Source of the DNA: Clostridium zeae
Lineage (GTDB): Bacteria > Bacillota > Clostridia > Clostridiales > Clostridiaceae
Direction of reading: 5' to 3'
Assembly: GCF_017312485.1 (NCBI RefSeq)
Contig: NZ_BMBA01000005.1
Location: 121,966-185,965, forward strand
DNA length: 64,000 bases
The notes under the pieces: model-generated
Database searches by the model: none
The model's input: only the letters and a program-made list of their open reading frames with translations
What the model was told of the DNA's origin: nothing
Position numbers and translations under genes: made by a program
Shown here: one piece after another, positions 43,504 through 52,323 of the stretch
Position numbering within the stretch: position 1 is the stretch's first letter
How the letters are laid out: every line of letters starts with the position of its first letter

Positions 43504-44544
43504 TTAAATCACCTTCATTATTTCTATAAAGTTAACTAAATAACCTAATATGGAGCAAATAATAACAATACATATAATCAATGTAATTACATACTTTCTT
43601 TTAAAGCCTCCAACTAGCATCAAGGTATTCTTTATATCGAGCATAGGTCCAAATATCAAGAAAGCTATTATAGAACCAGTAGTAAATTGACCTACAAATG
43701 TAGAGCCAATAAATGCATCTGCTTCGGAACAGATTGAAAGAATAAAAGCTAGTCCTATCATAGCGAGTACAGAAATATATGGATTTCTAGCTAATACATT
43801 TATACTTTCTCTTGATACTAGAACTTGGAATACTGCAGATAAAATTGCTCCGAAAATTAGAAATTTACTTATATCGAAAAATTCTGAGATAACATTATCA
43901 AGCAATGAAGATAGTTTTGATTTGTTTTTAGATGCAGTATGAGATTCACCGCATCCACAAAGATCATCAGTATCATCATAAATATCTTCTCTAAGCAAAT
44001 CTGAGTTATTTCTCTCTAGTATACTTATAATAGAGCCTATTGCTATGGCTGCGACAATTCCTGCAATGCTTCTAATAAATAATATAGATATTCTATGATT
44101 AAAAGCATAATATGTAGACATTAGTACTACTGGATTGATAATAGGGGTAGCTAGCATAAAGGTTGTAGCAACTCCAACTGGTACCCCTTTTTTTATAAGT
44201 CGTCTTGCTATAGGAATAATAGCACACTCACATATTGGGAAAAATATTCCGATTACAGATGCAGATAATAAAGCCAAAAATTTATTTTTAGGTAAAATTC
44301 TAGCTATAGTTTTTTCAGATACATAAAGTTGTATGAAAGATGATATAAGAGAACCTATAAATATAAATGGCATTGCCTCTAGAATTATACTTATAAAAAT
44401 CGCAGAAAAGTTTTTTAAGGTCCGTCCATTTAAGGCTATCTTAAATTTTAACATTAATAATATTATCAATATTATCAATGGAATAAATGCTAATTTTGAT
44501 AATTGGTTTATATAATTTTTCTTAGAAGTTTCTCTATATTCCAT
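43504..44544 (-). CDS. YcgR-like permease (DUF318/ArsP_1 family)
   Basis: About 346 residues with eight or so transmembrane helices of the PF03773 permease family. Markers are FPICECAIIPIARRL and ATPIINPVVLMSTYYA in the first half and SEADAFIGSTFVGQF plus GPMLDIKNTLML in the second. A Cys/His-containing cytoplasmic loop (DLCGCGESHTASK) could bind metal. ATG 44544 is preferred to GTG 44553 by spacing from GGTG. It precedes the YcgQ-like gene and follows a COG0523 paralogue with a repeat copy between them. Confidence 0.85.
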   Translation of the reverse strand: MEYRETSKKNYINQLSKLAFIPLIILIILLMLKFKIALNGRTLKNFSAIFISIILEAMPFIFIGSLISSFIQLYVSEKTIARILPKNKFLALLSASVIGIFFPICECAIIPIARRLIKKGVPVGVATTFMLATPIINPVVLMSTYYAFNHRISILFIRSIAGIVAAIAIGSIISILERNNSDLLREDIYDDTDDLCGCGESHTASKNKSKLSSLLDNVISEFFDISKFLIFGAILSAVFQVLVSRESINVLARNPYISVLAMIGLAFILSICSEADAFIGSTFVGQFTTGSIIAFLIFGPMLDIKNTLMLVGGFKRKYVITLIICIVIICSILGYLVNFIEIMKVI

Positions 44545-44564
44545 TGTAAACACCGCTTTCTATA

Positions 44565-44658
44565 GATGTACCAATTCGACCAGAAATCTATTTTCAAAAC
44601 TCTTCTGGATTTTGAGAGGAGAATTTGAAAATATAAATTTTAATACGAAATGATACAT
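44565..44658 (+). repeat. Palindromic ~95-bp repeat, copy E
   Basis: It starts GATGTACCAATTCG and has the same inner stem as copy C (ATTTTCAAAACTC and GAGGAGAATTTGAAAAT). It ends CGAAATGATACAT. The outer arms have drifted more than in other copies, pairing with several mismatches. It lies between the COG0523 paralogue and the YcgR-like gene, just upstream of the latter's start. Confidence 0.85.
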
Positions 44659-44677
44659 TTATTATCATCGAAGTAAA

Positions 44678-45319
44678 TTATATTTTAGATAAAATTGTTT
44701 TTAGAGAGATTCTTAAAAATTTAAGAAAACCTCCATCTAAGATGGCCATGTACTGTAATTCTTTTTCTAGGGAGTCCATTTTATCTATATCAGCGATAAA
44801 TGTATCTCTATTTAGTTTATTAATATTAGATTTTATCTCTTTGAGCTTGTCCTTAGTAATATTAGTACAATTATTTAGTATTATTAGATTACTGTGGTAT
44901 ATGCACGGAAGAATAAGTCCGGGCATATTAGATAAAAACATACTGTATGTATTAATATCAGATATATAGAAGACTGAACTAATCTTACAAGTATTAGTTA
45001 ATTCCTGGGAAATGATATCAACTAATTCGATAAGATCTTTGGTACCATTGTATTCTATTATTATCCTATGAGGTTTATATTTATCTATCATGGAATTAAT
45101 ATAGTTTGAATTCAGCTTTAATTGTGGATCATACTGCTCTAAGACTATGTTCTTACTGTTTATAATGCTATCTTCCATTTGGCTTATACCTTGTTCATTT
45201 TGAATGATTAGCACTTTTTCCATGAAAAGAAAAGTATTCTTTATAAGTGTATTTATAAAATATGTTTTACCAGAGCCTATAAAGCCAGTAACTATTTCAA
45301 TATCTATTTTAGTTTGCAT
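44678..45319 (-). CDS. CobW/COG0523-like P-loop protein, short form
   Basis: A 213-residue protein with a P-loop GFIGSGKTYF (residues 12-21), IIQNEQG in the switch position and RIIIEYNGT resembling the IIIEPSG of COG0523 GTPases. It lacks the CxCC metal motif and the C-terminal CobW_C domain of the longer paralogue at 45638, and the G4 motif is weak (LILNNCTNIT). It may be an adaptor or a decaying duplicate. The start at ATG 45319 has only a weak ribosome site (GGCGTGAT). Repeat copies lie on both sides. Confidence 0.72.
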   Translation of the reverse strand: MQTKIDIEIVTGFIGSGKTYFINTLIKNTFLFMEKVLIIQNEQGISQMEDSIINSKNIVLEQYDPQLKLNSNYINSMIDKYKPHRIIIEYNGTKDLIELVDIISQELTNTCKISSVFYISDINTYSMFLSNMPGLILPCIYHSNLIILNNCTNITKDKLKEIKSNINKLNRDTFIADIDKMDSLEKELQYMAILDGGFLKFLRISLKTILSKI

Positions 45320-45411
45320 AGTGTAATCACGCCTTTAAATTTTTGTATAAGTTAATAATACATTATTATAGTACACCAATATAATAATAAGTTACATAAT
45401 AATTAATTTCT

Positions 45412-45475
45412 AATTGTGGCACATCTTTAGATATATCACTTCATAATGGAATTATCTTTTTGAAACCAAGCTTTA
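45412..45475 (+). repeat. Junction-type remnant F of the palindromic repeat
   Basis: TTGTGGCACATC (a 3' arm) is followed after TTT by GATATATCACTTCATAATGG and ATTATCTTTTTGAAA (a 5' half). This is the same head-to-tail junction seen between C and D at about 20776-20825, with the distal halves missing on both sides. Confidence 0.55.
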
Positions 45476-45637
45476 TTTATCTTAAAAAAATTAAGTATTA
45501 ATTATAGGGCTCCAACTACAATTATTAGTTTATACTTGTGCAAAGGTTGATGGATATTCAAACTTTGCAAAAATACAAACCTGATTTTGTAGGGGAACCC
45601 TAAAATATATACCTAACTATAAATCATATAATAAAGG
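45476..45637. other. Gene-free interval with an inverted repeat
   Basis: It contains TGCAAAGGTT (45539-45548) and AAACTTTGCA (45560-45569), a 10-bp inverted repeat with one mismatch downstream of the COG0523 gene. It has no T-run on either side, so it is not a standard terminator. Nothing else is recognisable. Confidence 0.35.
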
Positions 45638-46597
45638 TTAATCTTCAAACAGTTTCTTTATCTCGCTTGAATTAAGTTGGTTTCCGATAACACAGACTCT
45701 GCCTGAGTAATCTGGTAGGGAAGGTCTTATCTCAAATTCTCCTGGTACATAGTCAAATTCTAACCATTTGCTGCTGGAGGATTCTATTATTCCTTTTGCT
45801 CTTAGAATTGTTCCATATACTTTTTTATCATTTAATCGGGTTAGTATGGATTCTAAAGTGTTTTTTGTGAATACTTTAGGTGTTTCTATGCCTATAGTCT
45901 TAAAGGTATCTCCAGTAGATTTTGTTGTTGAACCTTTAAGCGAAACTTTGGCAGAACTATTTTTTAGCAGATTTACCTTCTCAATAAGCTGCTTTTGAGC
46001 ATCACCTTCAGCAATATTTATTATATCTTCAGCTTTTAAATTATCCCATGGAGTTGTTATTATATTTGCGCTTTTATTTAATTCTCTAATCTTTGATATA
46101 GTTTGTACTATCATATCTTTAGTCACATTTTGAGTTCTACTCAATATTATAGTTTTAGCATTTATTATTTGATTTTTATAAAAATCATCAAAATTTAATA
46201 CGTACATATCATATTTTGTTATATCTATTACTGTCATTATCATATTTATAGAAACCTTATCCTTTAGATTAGGTTCTTTAAATACAGATAATATTTCTGA
46301 GAGCTTTGCTACTCCAGAAGGTTCAATTATAATCCTTTCAGGATTATATTTACTAATTACTTCATTAATTCCTTCGGTAAAATCCCCGTAAACACTACAA
46401 CATATGCAACCTGCATTTATTTCCTTAACATCTATTTTAGTAGTTTTTAAAAAACTGCTATCAATGCCTATTTCTCCAAATTCATTTTCTATTATTGCAA
46501 TCTTATCATTCTTTAGTTGTTCACTTATAAGCTTTTTTATAAGCATAGTCTTTCCTGCACCTAAAAAACCAGAAAATAAATCTACTTTTACCTTCAA
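45638..46597 (-). CDS. COG0523 (CobW/ZNG1-type) metal-chaperone GTPase
   Basis: A 319-residue GTPase with P-loop GFLGAGKT (10-17), NEFGEIGID, the metal-binding CxCC motif NAGCICCSVYGDF (Cys64, 66, 67) and IIIEPSGVAKL. The CobW_C domain lies in the last 100 residues. COG0523 proteins deliver zinc, cobalt or other metals. The start is TTG, six bases after GAAGGG. Its promoter carries a palindrome of the Fur-family 7-1-7 type, so metal-responsive control is likely. It heads a group with a short paralogue and the YcgR/YcgQ-like pair. Confidence 0.9.
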   Translation of the reverse strand: MKVKVDLFSGFLGAGKTMLIKKLISEQLKNDKIAIIENEFGEIGIDSSFLKTTKIDVKEINAGCICCSVYGDFTEGINEVISKYNPERIIIEPSGVAKLSEILSVFKEPNLKDKVSINMIMTVIDITKYDMYVLNFDDFYKNQIINAKTIILSRTQNVTKDMIVQTISKIRELNKSANIITTPWDNLKAEDIINIAEGDAQKQLIEKVNLLKNSSAKVSLKGSTTKSTGDTFKTIGIETPKVFTKNTLESILTRLNDKKVYGTILRAKGIIESSSSKWLEFDYVPGEFEIRPSLPDYSGRVCVIGNQLNSSEIKKLFED

Positions 46598-46657
46598 AGA
46601 AATCCCTTCTTTCTAAATATTCTACTTTTACATTCTAAACCTATGAAAAAATTAAAT

Positions 46658-46678
46658 CAATGCAAATGATTTGCATTG
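46658..46678. promoter_or_regulatory. 21-bp perfect palindrome, candidate Zur/Fur-family operator
   Basis: CAATGCAAAT, a central G and ATTTGCATTG are perfectly symmetrical and contain the 7-1-7 unit TGCAAAT-G-ATTTGCA. It overlaps the -10 box of the COG0523 promoter, where a repressor would block transcription. Confidence 0.65.
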
Positions 46679-46703
46679 TATACTATATACAAAAATTTAA
46701 CAA
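46675..46703 (-). promoter_or_regulatory. Promoter of the COG0523 gene
   Basis: On the minus strand TTGTTA (46703-46698) and TACAAT (46680-46675) are 17 bases apart. A second inverted repeat, ATTATCAATA/TATTGATAAT (46710-46719 and 46731-46740), lies just upstream. Confidence 0.6.
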
Positions 46704-46806
46704 ATTATGATTATCAATATTTATAGACTTTATTGATAATTATATGAAAAAAATATGATGATAATGTTTCATACAGTTAAAAAGTAACTATTGATTTATT
46801 AGGTAG

Positions 46807-46850
46807 AAAAAGTCTGCTATCAACACTGGATATTGATAGCAGACTTTTCT
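46807..46850 (-). terminator. Terminator of the exported-protein pair
   Basis: AAAAAGTCTGCTATCAA pairs with TTGATAGCAGACTTTT. It lies just downstream of the minus-strand gene ending at 46852. Confidence 0.85.
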
Positions 46851-46851
46851 T

Positions 46852-47430
46852 TTATGATGAAGTGTTGCTTGATGTAGAATTTTGAACTGTAGTGATAAGT
46901 GAAGACATTGCATCATTTAGTTGTTTTAGTAAATCGGTTCTCTTATTTTGAATTGATATAATATTATTAAGTTCACCTTCGATAGGATCATAGTTCTTAC
47001 TTTTGAAGTCATCTTTTATAGTCTTAAATGAAGTTTTTATAGTTCCTGATGTAGATGAAAGTGAAGAAAGTTGAGTTTTTATAGAATCTAGTTGAGATTC
47101 TATTTTGCTTAAATTTTCACTAGTAATCTGGCCTTTATTACCTTTTATACCCTTTAATAAAGTTTTTACCTGTTCCTTTTTTGAAAGTATCTCTTTTCTT
47201 AAAGCTTGATTAGTTTCGTGATTTTGTTTGATGATATCTTTCTTTGAGGAGATTAAAGTCTTATACTCTTTTCTTTTTTCAATGTTTGATATTACTTGAG
47301 CTTTCTTTTCTACAAGATTTTTTAATTTACCAGTAGAAGCATTTAACTCATCTGCCCTTACTAGGGTTGAAGGTACTAATATTGATAATGCTATTAATGA
47401 AGATACTATTTTTAATTTTAAATTTTTCAT
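46852..47430 (-). CDS. Exported coiled-coil protein of unknown function
   Basis: A 192-residue protein. The signal peptide (MKNLKLKIVSSLIALSILVP, cleavage near VRA-DE) is followed by an almost entirely helical, Lys/Ser/Gln-rich chain with coiled-coil character (about 30-185), for example LRKEILSKKEQVKTLLKGIK, and a Ser/Thr/Asn tail. No catalytic motif is visible. GGGGGA precedes the ATG. It lies 14 bp behind a small lipoprotein gene, and the two diverge from an OmpR-type two-component system that may sense or control them. Confidence 0.75.
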   Translation of the reverse strand: MKNLKLKIVSSLIALSILVPSTLVRADELNASTGKLKNLVEKKAQVISNIEKRKEYKTLISSKKDIIKQNHETNQALRKEILSKKEQVKTLLKGIKGNKGQITSENLSKIESQLDSIKTQLSSLSSTSGTIKTSFKTIKDDFKSKNYDPIEGELNNIISIQNKRTDLLKQLNDAMSSLITTVQNSTSSNTSS

Positions 47431-47444
47431 TTTTATAATCCCCC

Positions 47445-47750
47445 TTAATTCATGGTGTTTACTAAATTTTCGGTTTCATTTATATCATTTTTGTCATCTA
47501 ACTCGTTCATTACACTATCAAGCTTATTCATAGAGCTATCTATCTTTTGTGCTATATCACTACTACTATCTGCCTTCGTCTTAGAATCAGTTGAGCTAGA
47601 AGAATTGGACTTAGTTGTATTTGATTCTTTATCTTTAGTTATATCTGATTTATTTGTACCATTAGCAGAGTTTATTGGCTTATTACGGGCACATCCTATA
47701 AAAAGTGATGCTGATAACATAATAATTAGAATGAAATGAAATTTTTTCAA
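47445..47750 (-). CDS. Small lipoprotein, low-complexity
   Basis: A 101-residue lipoprotein with lipobox LFIGC (Cys20). The mature chain is rich in Ser, Asp, Asn and Lys, followed by a short amphipathic helix (IAQKIDSSMNKLDSVMNELD). No family is recognised. AGGAGG precedes the ATG. It is the first gene of a two-gene unit divergent from the response regulator at 47956; direct repeats in the shared 205-bp gap are the likely regulator site. Confidence 0.72.
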   Translation of the reverse strand: MKKFHFILIIMLSASLFIGCARNKPINSANGTNKSDITKDKESNTTKSNSSSSTDSKTKADSSSDIAQKIDSSMNKLDSVMNELDDKNDINETENLVNTMN

Positions 47751-47832
47751 TTTGAAACCTCCTATGTAACTTTAAGTTTTAACTGTATGATTAGAGTATA
47801 ACATTTGATATTAGGATAAGTCTCTGAAACTT

Positions 47833-47893
47833 TGTGGCAAAACTGTGGCAAGATTACTTAGTGGATAAAGAATCAAATGCACTATGATATAAT
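47833..47893 (+). promoter_or_regulatory. Direct repeats and extended -10 promoter of the OmpR-type regulator
   Basis: TGTGGCAA occurs at 47833-47840 and 47844-47851, 11 bp apart (one helical turn), the form bound by OmpR-family dimers. TATAAT with an extended TG lies at 47885-47893, about 40 bp downstream, and its -35 is poor. The arrangement suits activation. Confidence 0.5.
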
Positions 47894-47955
47894 CAAAATA
47901 AAAATTTATATAAAGATTTATAACTTGAGTATATAAATGAAGAGGTGATTCAAGA

Positions 47956-48648
47956 ATGGCAGAGAAGCTAATATATATTGCTGATGATGAGGTCAAAATA
48001 CAAGATTTGATAAAGATGTTTTTAAAAAAAGATGGGTATGCTGTAGAAACTTTTTCTGACGGAAGTTCCTTGCTTGAGCAATTCATGAAAAAGACTCCGG
48101 ATATGGTCATATTAGATATAATGATGCCTGGTATGGATGGTCTTGAAGTTTGCTCAAAGATAAGATCGAATAGTAATATCCCAATTATAATAATTTCGGC
48201 AAAAGATAGTGAATCAGATAAAATTGCAGGACTTATGATCGGTAGTGATGATTATATGACGAAACCATTTAGTCCAGTGGAACTTGTGCTTAGAGTAAAA
48301 AGTATATTCAGAAGAATGGAATTTGATAAAAGTAATTTTAGTACTGATATAATTCGTGTAGGTGATATAAATATTTACTTAGATAGAAGATATGTTGAGT
48401 GTAATGGCAATGAAATAAAACTAACACCAATGGAGTTTAACTTGATAGGATATCTTTGTAAAAATGCTAATAAAGGAATAAGCAGAGAGGAATTATTAAA
48501 CAAGGTTTGGGGGTTTGACAGTGAAGTGGATACAAGAGCCACAGATGATATGATAAAAAGAATACGTAAAAAATTAGCTAATGCAAATTCAAATTTAAGA
48601 ATAGAAACCCTTTGGGGATATGGATTTATATTAAAAATAGCTGAATAG
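47956..48648 (+). CDS. Response regulator, OmpR/PhoB family
   Basis: A 230-residue regulator. The receiver domain has IADDEVKIQDL, phospho-acceptor Asp54 in VILDIMMPG and Lys in YMTKPFSPVE. The C-terminal winged helix has ELKLTPMEF-like NEIKLTPMEFNLI and a recognition region DTRATDDMIKRIRKKL. It is adjacent to its kinase (10 bp gap). AGAGGTGAT precedes the ATG. Likely targets are itself and the divergent lipoprotein/coiled-coil gene pair. Confidence 0.93.
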   Translation: MAEKLIYIADDEVKIQDLIKMFLKKDGYAVETFSDGSSLLEQFMKKTPDMVILDIMMPGMDGLEVCSKIRSNSNIPIIIISAKDSESDKIAGLMIGSDDYMTKPFSPVELVLRVKSIFRRMEFDKSNFSTDIIRVGDINIYLDRRYVECNGNEIKLTPMEFNLIGYLCKNANKGISREELLNKVWGFDSEVDTRATDDMIKRIRKKLANANSNLRIETLWGYGFILKIAE

Positions 48649-48658
48649 AGGTGTTTAT

Positions 48659-50095
48659 GTGGGTAAATCAAAGAAGTCTATAAATAAAAGTATCTTCACT
48701 TCTCATATAATAACAATATTAATATTTATGATACTAACAGCTATTATATTTGATTTAGCTTTAAGAATTTATGTGAGAAGAGAAACAAGAAATCAAATTC
48801 TTACAACAGGAGAGATATTACAAAAATCAATAAATCAAAATTCAACTAATTTAGGTTTAGATCAATTGCAGAATTTACAAGTAAATGATAGAGGTAATTC
48901 AAAACTAAACTCAATTCTAAAAAGAACCAACTCTATCTTAGATATTAAATTTATAGTTATTAATGAAGAGAAAAATATAATATATCCTAATGAAAATATT
49001 AATCAAGAAGAGAAAATTACTTCAAATGAGCTAATTAATAAAATAAAAAAAAATCAAGTATCTAATATTGGTAGAAGTGTAGTGTTTAACTTGAATATTC
49101 GTGGTAATAAATATCAGGTTGTATCATATCCTATTAAGCTACAAAATAATAGCTGTTATCTAATTGTATATTCGGATTTGACTAAGAGTGATGAAGTGAC
49201 AAAAAAAGTGAATCTTTTACTTTTTTCTATACTTATAATAATGGCTATAATCTCATTAAGTATATCAACAAAATTGGCTAAAAGGATTAGTAATCCAATT
49301 TATGATGTGATAAAGTATGCAAAGAATATTGCGGAAAGAAACTACACAGTAAAAGAGTTCAATTTTGAGCATGAGGAGCTTACAGAGCTATCAAATACTA
49401 TGAGTTTTATGGCTGCAAAACTTTCTTCTTATGATAGTACTATGAAAACTTTCATGCAGAATGCATCTCATGAACTTAGAACACCTTTGATGTCGATACA
49501 AGGATATGCAGAAGGTATTAGATTAGATGTTGTAGAGGATAAAGACAAAGCTATAGAGATAATAATAGAAGAAAGCAAGAGACTATCTACTCTAGTTGAA
49601 GATCTATTGTATTTATCAAAGATAGATGCAATGCAGGATGATTTTAGTCTAGAGAAGGTAGATGTGAAAGAATTAATAAGTAGTTCTATTGATAGGATTA
49701 AAGGTATTACTATAAAAAATGAAAGAGAAATATTATTTAGACATGACGATGAGGAGCTGTTTTTATATTGTGATGAAGAGAAGTTAATGAGAGCAATCAT
49801 TAATATATTAGCTAATTGCATTAGATACTCCAATAAGATAATAGATATCTCTTTAAAAAAGCAAGATGAAGCTGTAGTTATAGATATAAATGATGATGGT
49901 TCAGGTTTTGATATGGAAGATAAGGAGCATATATTTGATAGGTTTTTTAAAGGAAAAGGTGGGAATTATGGATTAGGGTTAGCGATCACAAAGACAATTG
50001 TACAGAAACATAATGGTATAATAACTGCTGATAATAATATAAGCGGAGGAGCAAACTTTAATATAATATTGCCACTGCAAAAAAGAAATACATAA
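48659..50095 (+). CDS. Sensor histidine kinase with HAMP domain
   Basis: A 478-residue kinase. TM1 lies about 14-36, then an extracytoplasmic sensor domain (about 37-180), TM2 about 182-203, HAMP about 204-257, a HisKA domain with MQNASHELRTPL (His271) and HATPase_c with NILANCIRYSN, DINDDGSGFD, FDRFFKG and GLGLAI. The start is GTG after GAGGTG. It is translationally close to the response regulator. A hairpin (TACATAATTAA/TTAATTATGTA, about 50090-50130) straddles the stop, with a T-run some 10 bases further on. Confidence 0.92.
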   Translation: MGKSKKSINKSIFTSHIITILIFMILTAIIFDLALRIYVRRETRNQILTTGEILQKSINQNSTNLGLDQLQNLQVNDRGNSKLNSILKRTNSILDIKFIVINEEKNIIYPNENINQEEKITSNELINKIKKNQVSNIGRSVVFNLNIRGNKYQVVSYPIKLQNNSCYLIVYSDLTKSDEVTKKVNLLLFSILIIMAIISLSISTKLAKRISNPIYDVIKYAKNIAERNYTVKEFNFEHEELTELSNTMSFMAAKLSSYDSTMKTFMQNASHELRTPLMSIQGYAEGIRLDVVEDKDKAIEIIIEESKRLSTLVEDLLYLSKIDAMQDDFSLEKVDVKELISSSIDRIKGITIKNEREILFRHDDEELFLYCDEEKLMRAIINILANCIRYSNKIIDISLKKQDEAVVIDINDDGSGFDMEDKEHIFDRFFKGKGGNYGLGLAITKTIVQKHNGIITADNNISGGANFNIILPLQKRNT

Positions 50096-50229
50096 TTAAA
50101 TTCATAGAATATGAAACTTAATTATGTATTATAGGTAGCCTTTTTTATTGAAAAATTATAACTAAATAATCTATCTTTATTAGTTTCTAATAATTAAATT
50201 GCTAGATTAACGTATTAAGGGTTAGATTC

Positions 50230-51003
50230 TTATACTTCATATAAGAATCTATATCTCATTAAAATAAGATCTTTAACGTATAAAAAAGCATATCTCCCTA
50301 CAAAAGGGAAGTATTCATTTCCATAAAGAATTACCTTTGTTACGTACTCAAGCAGAGGGGTCGCTGGATTTTGAGTGATTAATACTTTTTTTGCTTTACT
50401 TTGCTTTAATGCCTCGCTAAGTCTAGAATTATAGCTACAGCCACCTGATATTGAAAATATAACTAGTAATGAATTTTCATCTAAGGATTTTATATTATCT
50501 AGCTGTTTATCAATATCTACAAAAACTGTTGCAAACTTACCTAGTACCATTAATTCACTCTGAAAATCAAGAGTAATGCTTTGCCCTGTATTTAAACCTA
50601 CAAGTGATACAGTTGGATAATCGTGTATATACTGAACTAGTTGGTCAATTTCCTCAGTCTTCAACGTCTCAGTAGCCATATCTATATTTTTCTTAGCCAT
50701 AAAAAACAGATCAGAGGCATCCTCATTGATGTTCATATTTATGCTTTTATTTCTTGGATCAAAATATTCATTGTCATCATATACTAACATGTTTTTAAAT
50801 TCATAAAAGCTGTTGCAACCTAGTTTCCTACAAAATCTACTTATGGTAGATATGGATACATAACATAAATCAGCCAGCTGATTTATACTCATGCTTGATA
50901 TTTTATTTATATTTTGAAGCATTAACCAAGAAATATTGTAGTCAATATCTTTTTCATTACTGGTATTAATTATTAATAATAGCTTATGAACAACATCACT
51001 CAT
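50230..51003 (-). CDS. MurR/RpiR family transcriptional regulator (second)
   Basis: A 257-residue regulator with an N-terminal HTH (SINQLADLCYVSISTISRFC) and a C-terminal SIS domain (about 105-240; VSLVGLNTGQS and LLVIFSISGGCSY). The SIS Ser-rich loop is partly replaced by SGGC, so the ligand may differ from the regulator at 1349. It is downstream of the Gfo/Idh/MocA gene on the same strand with a 190-bp gap, and may control it. The ATG follows GGTGGTG. Confidence 0.85.
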   Translation of the reverse strand: MSDVVHKLLLIINTSNEKDIDYNISWLMLQNINKISSMSINQLADLCYVSISTISRFCRKLGCNSFYEFKNMLVYDDNEYFDPRNKSINMNINEDASDLFFMAKKNIDMATETLKTEEIDQLVQYIHDYPTVSLVGLNTGQSITLDFQSELMVLGKFATVFVDIDKQLDNIKSLDENSLLVIFSISGGCSYNSRLSEALKQSKAKKVLITQNPATPLLEYVTKVILYGNEYFPFVGRYAFLYVKDLILMRYRFLYEV

Positions 51004-51195
51004 TTTTTCACCACCATTGTATTAATTTTTAGCCTTTGTATTAAGTCATATTACAGTATATATAATTTAAATTTATTATAATATTGATGGATCATGTGTA
51101 TTGTTAAATTATAAAATATATTTTTAACATTACATTAAATTATTTCAAAAATATGTACTATCGGAAATTAAATTTGTCTTCTTAATAAGAAGTAA

Positions 51196-52101
51196 CTATA
51201 GTTGCATAAGCTTTTCTATAATATTTTCGCATATTTTATGTGTAAGCAGTGCATCATCTAAGGATATAGTAGTTTCTTTACCATCTCTTATACAATCTAT
51301 AAAATGATTTATTATTTGATAAAAACCTTTTCTATATAAGGTTGTATCCCAGTCTCCTAATTTTCTTAAGCTTTCTTCGTTATTAGATAAGTTCGAGCTG
51401 ATAGACATATCTTTTACAACAATTTTTTTTCCAGGACACATATATTCAACAAGTTCTTCTGACATCCCGCTATCCCTGTTCATTATGGCAATTGAAGTAG
51501 TATTTTGATTTGATAGCTTTGTAACTACATTATATAATTTATCATTTTTTATTAATCCATTTACCTGGAGGTCGGAGATACTTCCACCCATTAAAAATCT
51601 TGCTGTATCAAGCACATGTATATAATCATCAAGTATAAAAGTTCTTATGTCTTGAGGGCTAGCTACTCTGTTTTTTTGCACTAAAACTACATTAGCAGTT
51701 TCTTCGCTTTTAATTGAAGAATACATAGGAGCAAATCTTCTATTGAACCCTATCATCAAGGTTCTGTTATACTTATTTGCTATGTCTACTAGTTGTTTTG
51801 ACTCTTCATAAGAGTAAGAAATCGGCTTATCTACGTAAACATGTATTCCTGACATAAGTAATTTCTTACAGATTTCAAAGTGAGATTCAGTTGCTGTATG
51901 AACAAAGGCAGCTTGAATCTTCGAATTTATTAAATCATCTATGGAAGTAGTATATTCATTAACTCTATATTTTTTAGCTTGCTCTTTTAAATTTTCGATA
52001 TTCCTTGTACAAAATACAAGTTCTATATCCTCTCTTGCTGTTATAACAGGTAAATATGCTTTTTGGGCAATTCCACCTAAGCCTATAACTCCAATTCTCA
52101 T
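51196..52101 (-). CDS. Gfo/Idh/MocA family oxidoreductase
   Basis: A 301-residue NAD(P)-dependent dehydrogenase. The N-terminal Rossmann domain has IGVIGLGGIAQKAYLP, then AAFVHTATESHFEI and the family's conserved YVDKPISY (the EKP-like Lys). The C-terminal alpha/beta domain is typical. It would oxidise or reduce a sugar or cyclitol derivative. AGGAGG precedes the ATG. It is adjacent to an RpiR regulator, which supports a sugar-derivative role. It is divergent from the EamA gene. Confidence 0.87.
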   Translation of the reverse strand: MRIGVIGLGGIAQKAYLPVITAREDIELVFCTRNIENLKEQAKKYRVNEYTTSIDDLINSKIQAAFVHTATESHFEICKKLLMSGIHVYVDKPISYSYEESKQLVDIANKYNRTLMIGFNRRFAPMYSSIKSEETANVVLVQKNRVASPQDIRTFILDDYIHVLDTARFLMGGSISDLQVNGLIKNDKLYNVVTKLSNQNTTSIAIMNRDSGMSEELVEYMCPGKKIVVKDMSISSNLSNNEESLRKLGDWDTTLYRKGFYQIINHFIDCIRDGKETTISLDDALLTHKICENIIEKLMQL

Positions 52102-52323
52102 ATCAATACCTCCTAGTAAAAAATCTTTACTTTAATAATTATAAATCACCTAAACTACAATGACAAACAGTTATATATAATGTAAAGTATTATATAAGCA
52201 TGTACACTGGGGCTAGTTAAGAAAATTTAACATGATAAAGGCTTAAAAATCTTGTACCTAAGGGATTTTTAAAAGTTTATAGACAACATAAGAAGAAATT
52301 ATTTAGAATTGGGGGCTAAAGAA

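Noticed and set aside
47811-48110. A 99-codon minus-strand ORF over the start of the OmpR-type regulator
   Set aside because: It overlaps a well-supported receiver domain and its own promoter, and its peptide has no recognisable feature. It is a shadow frame.
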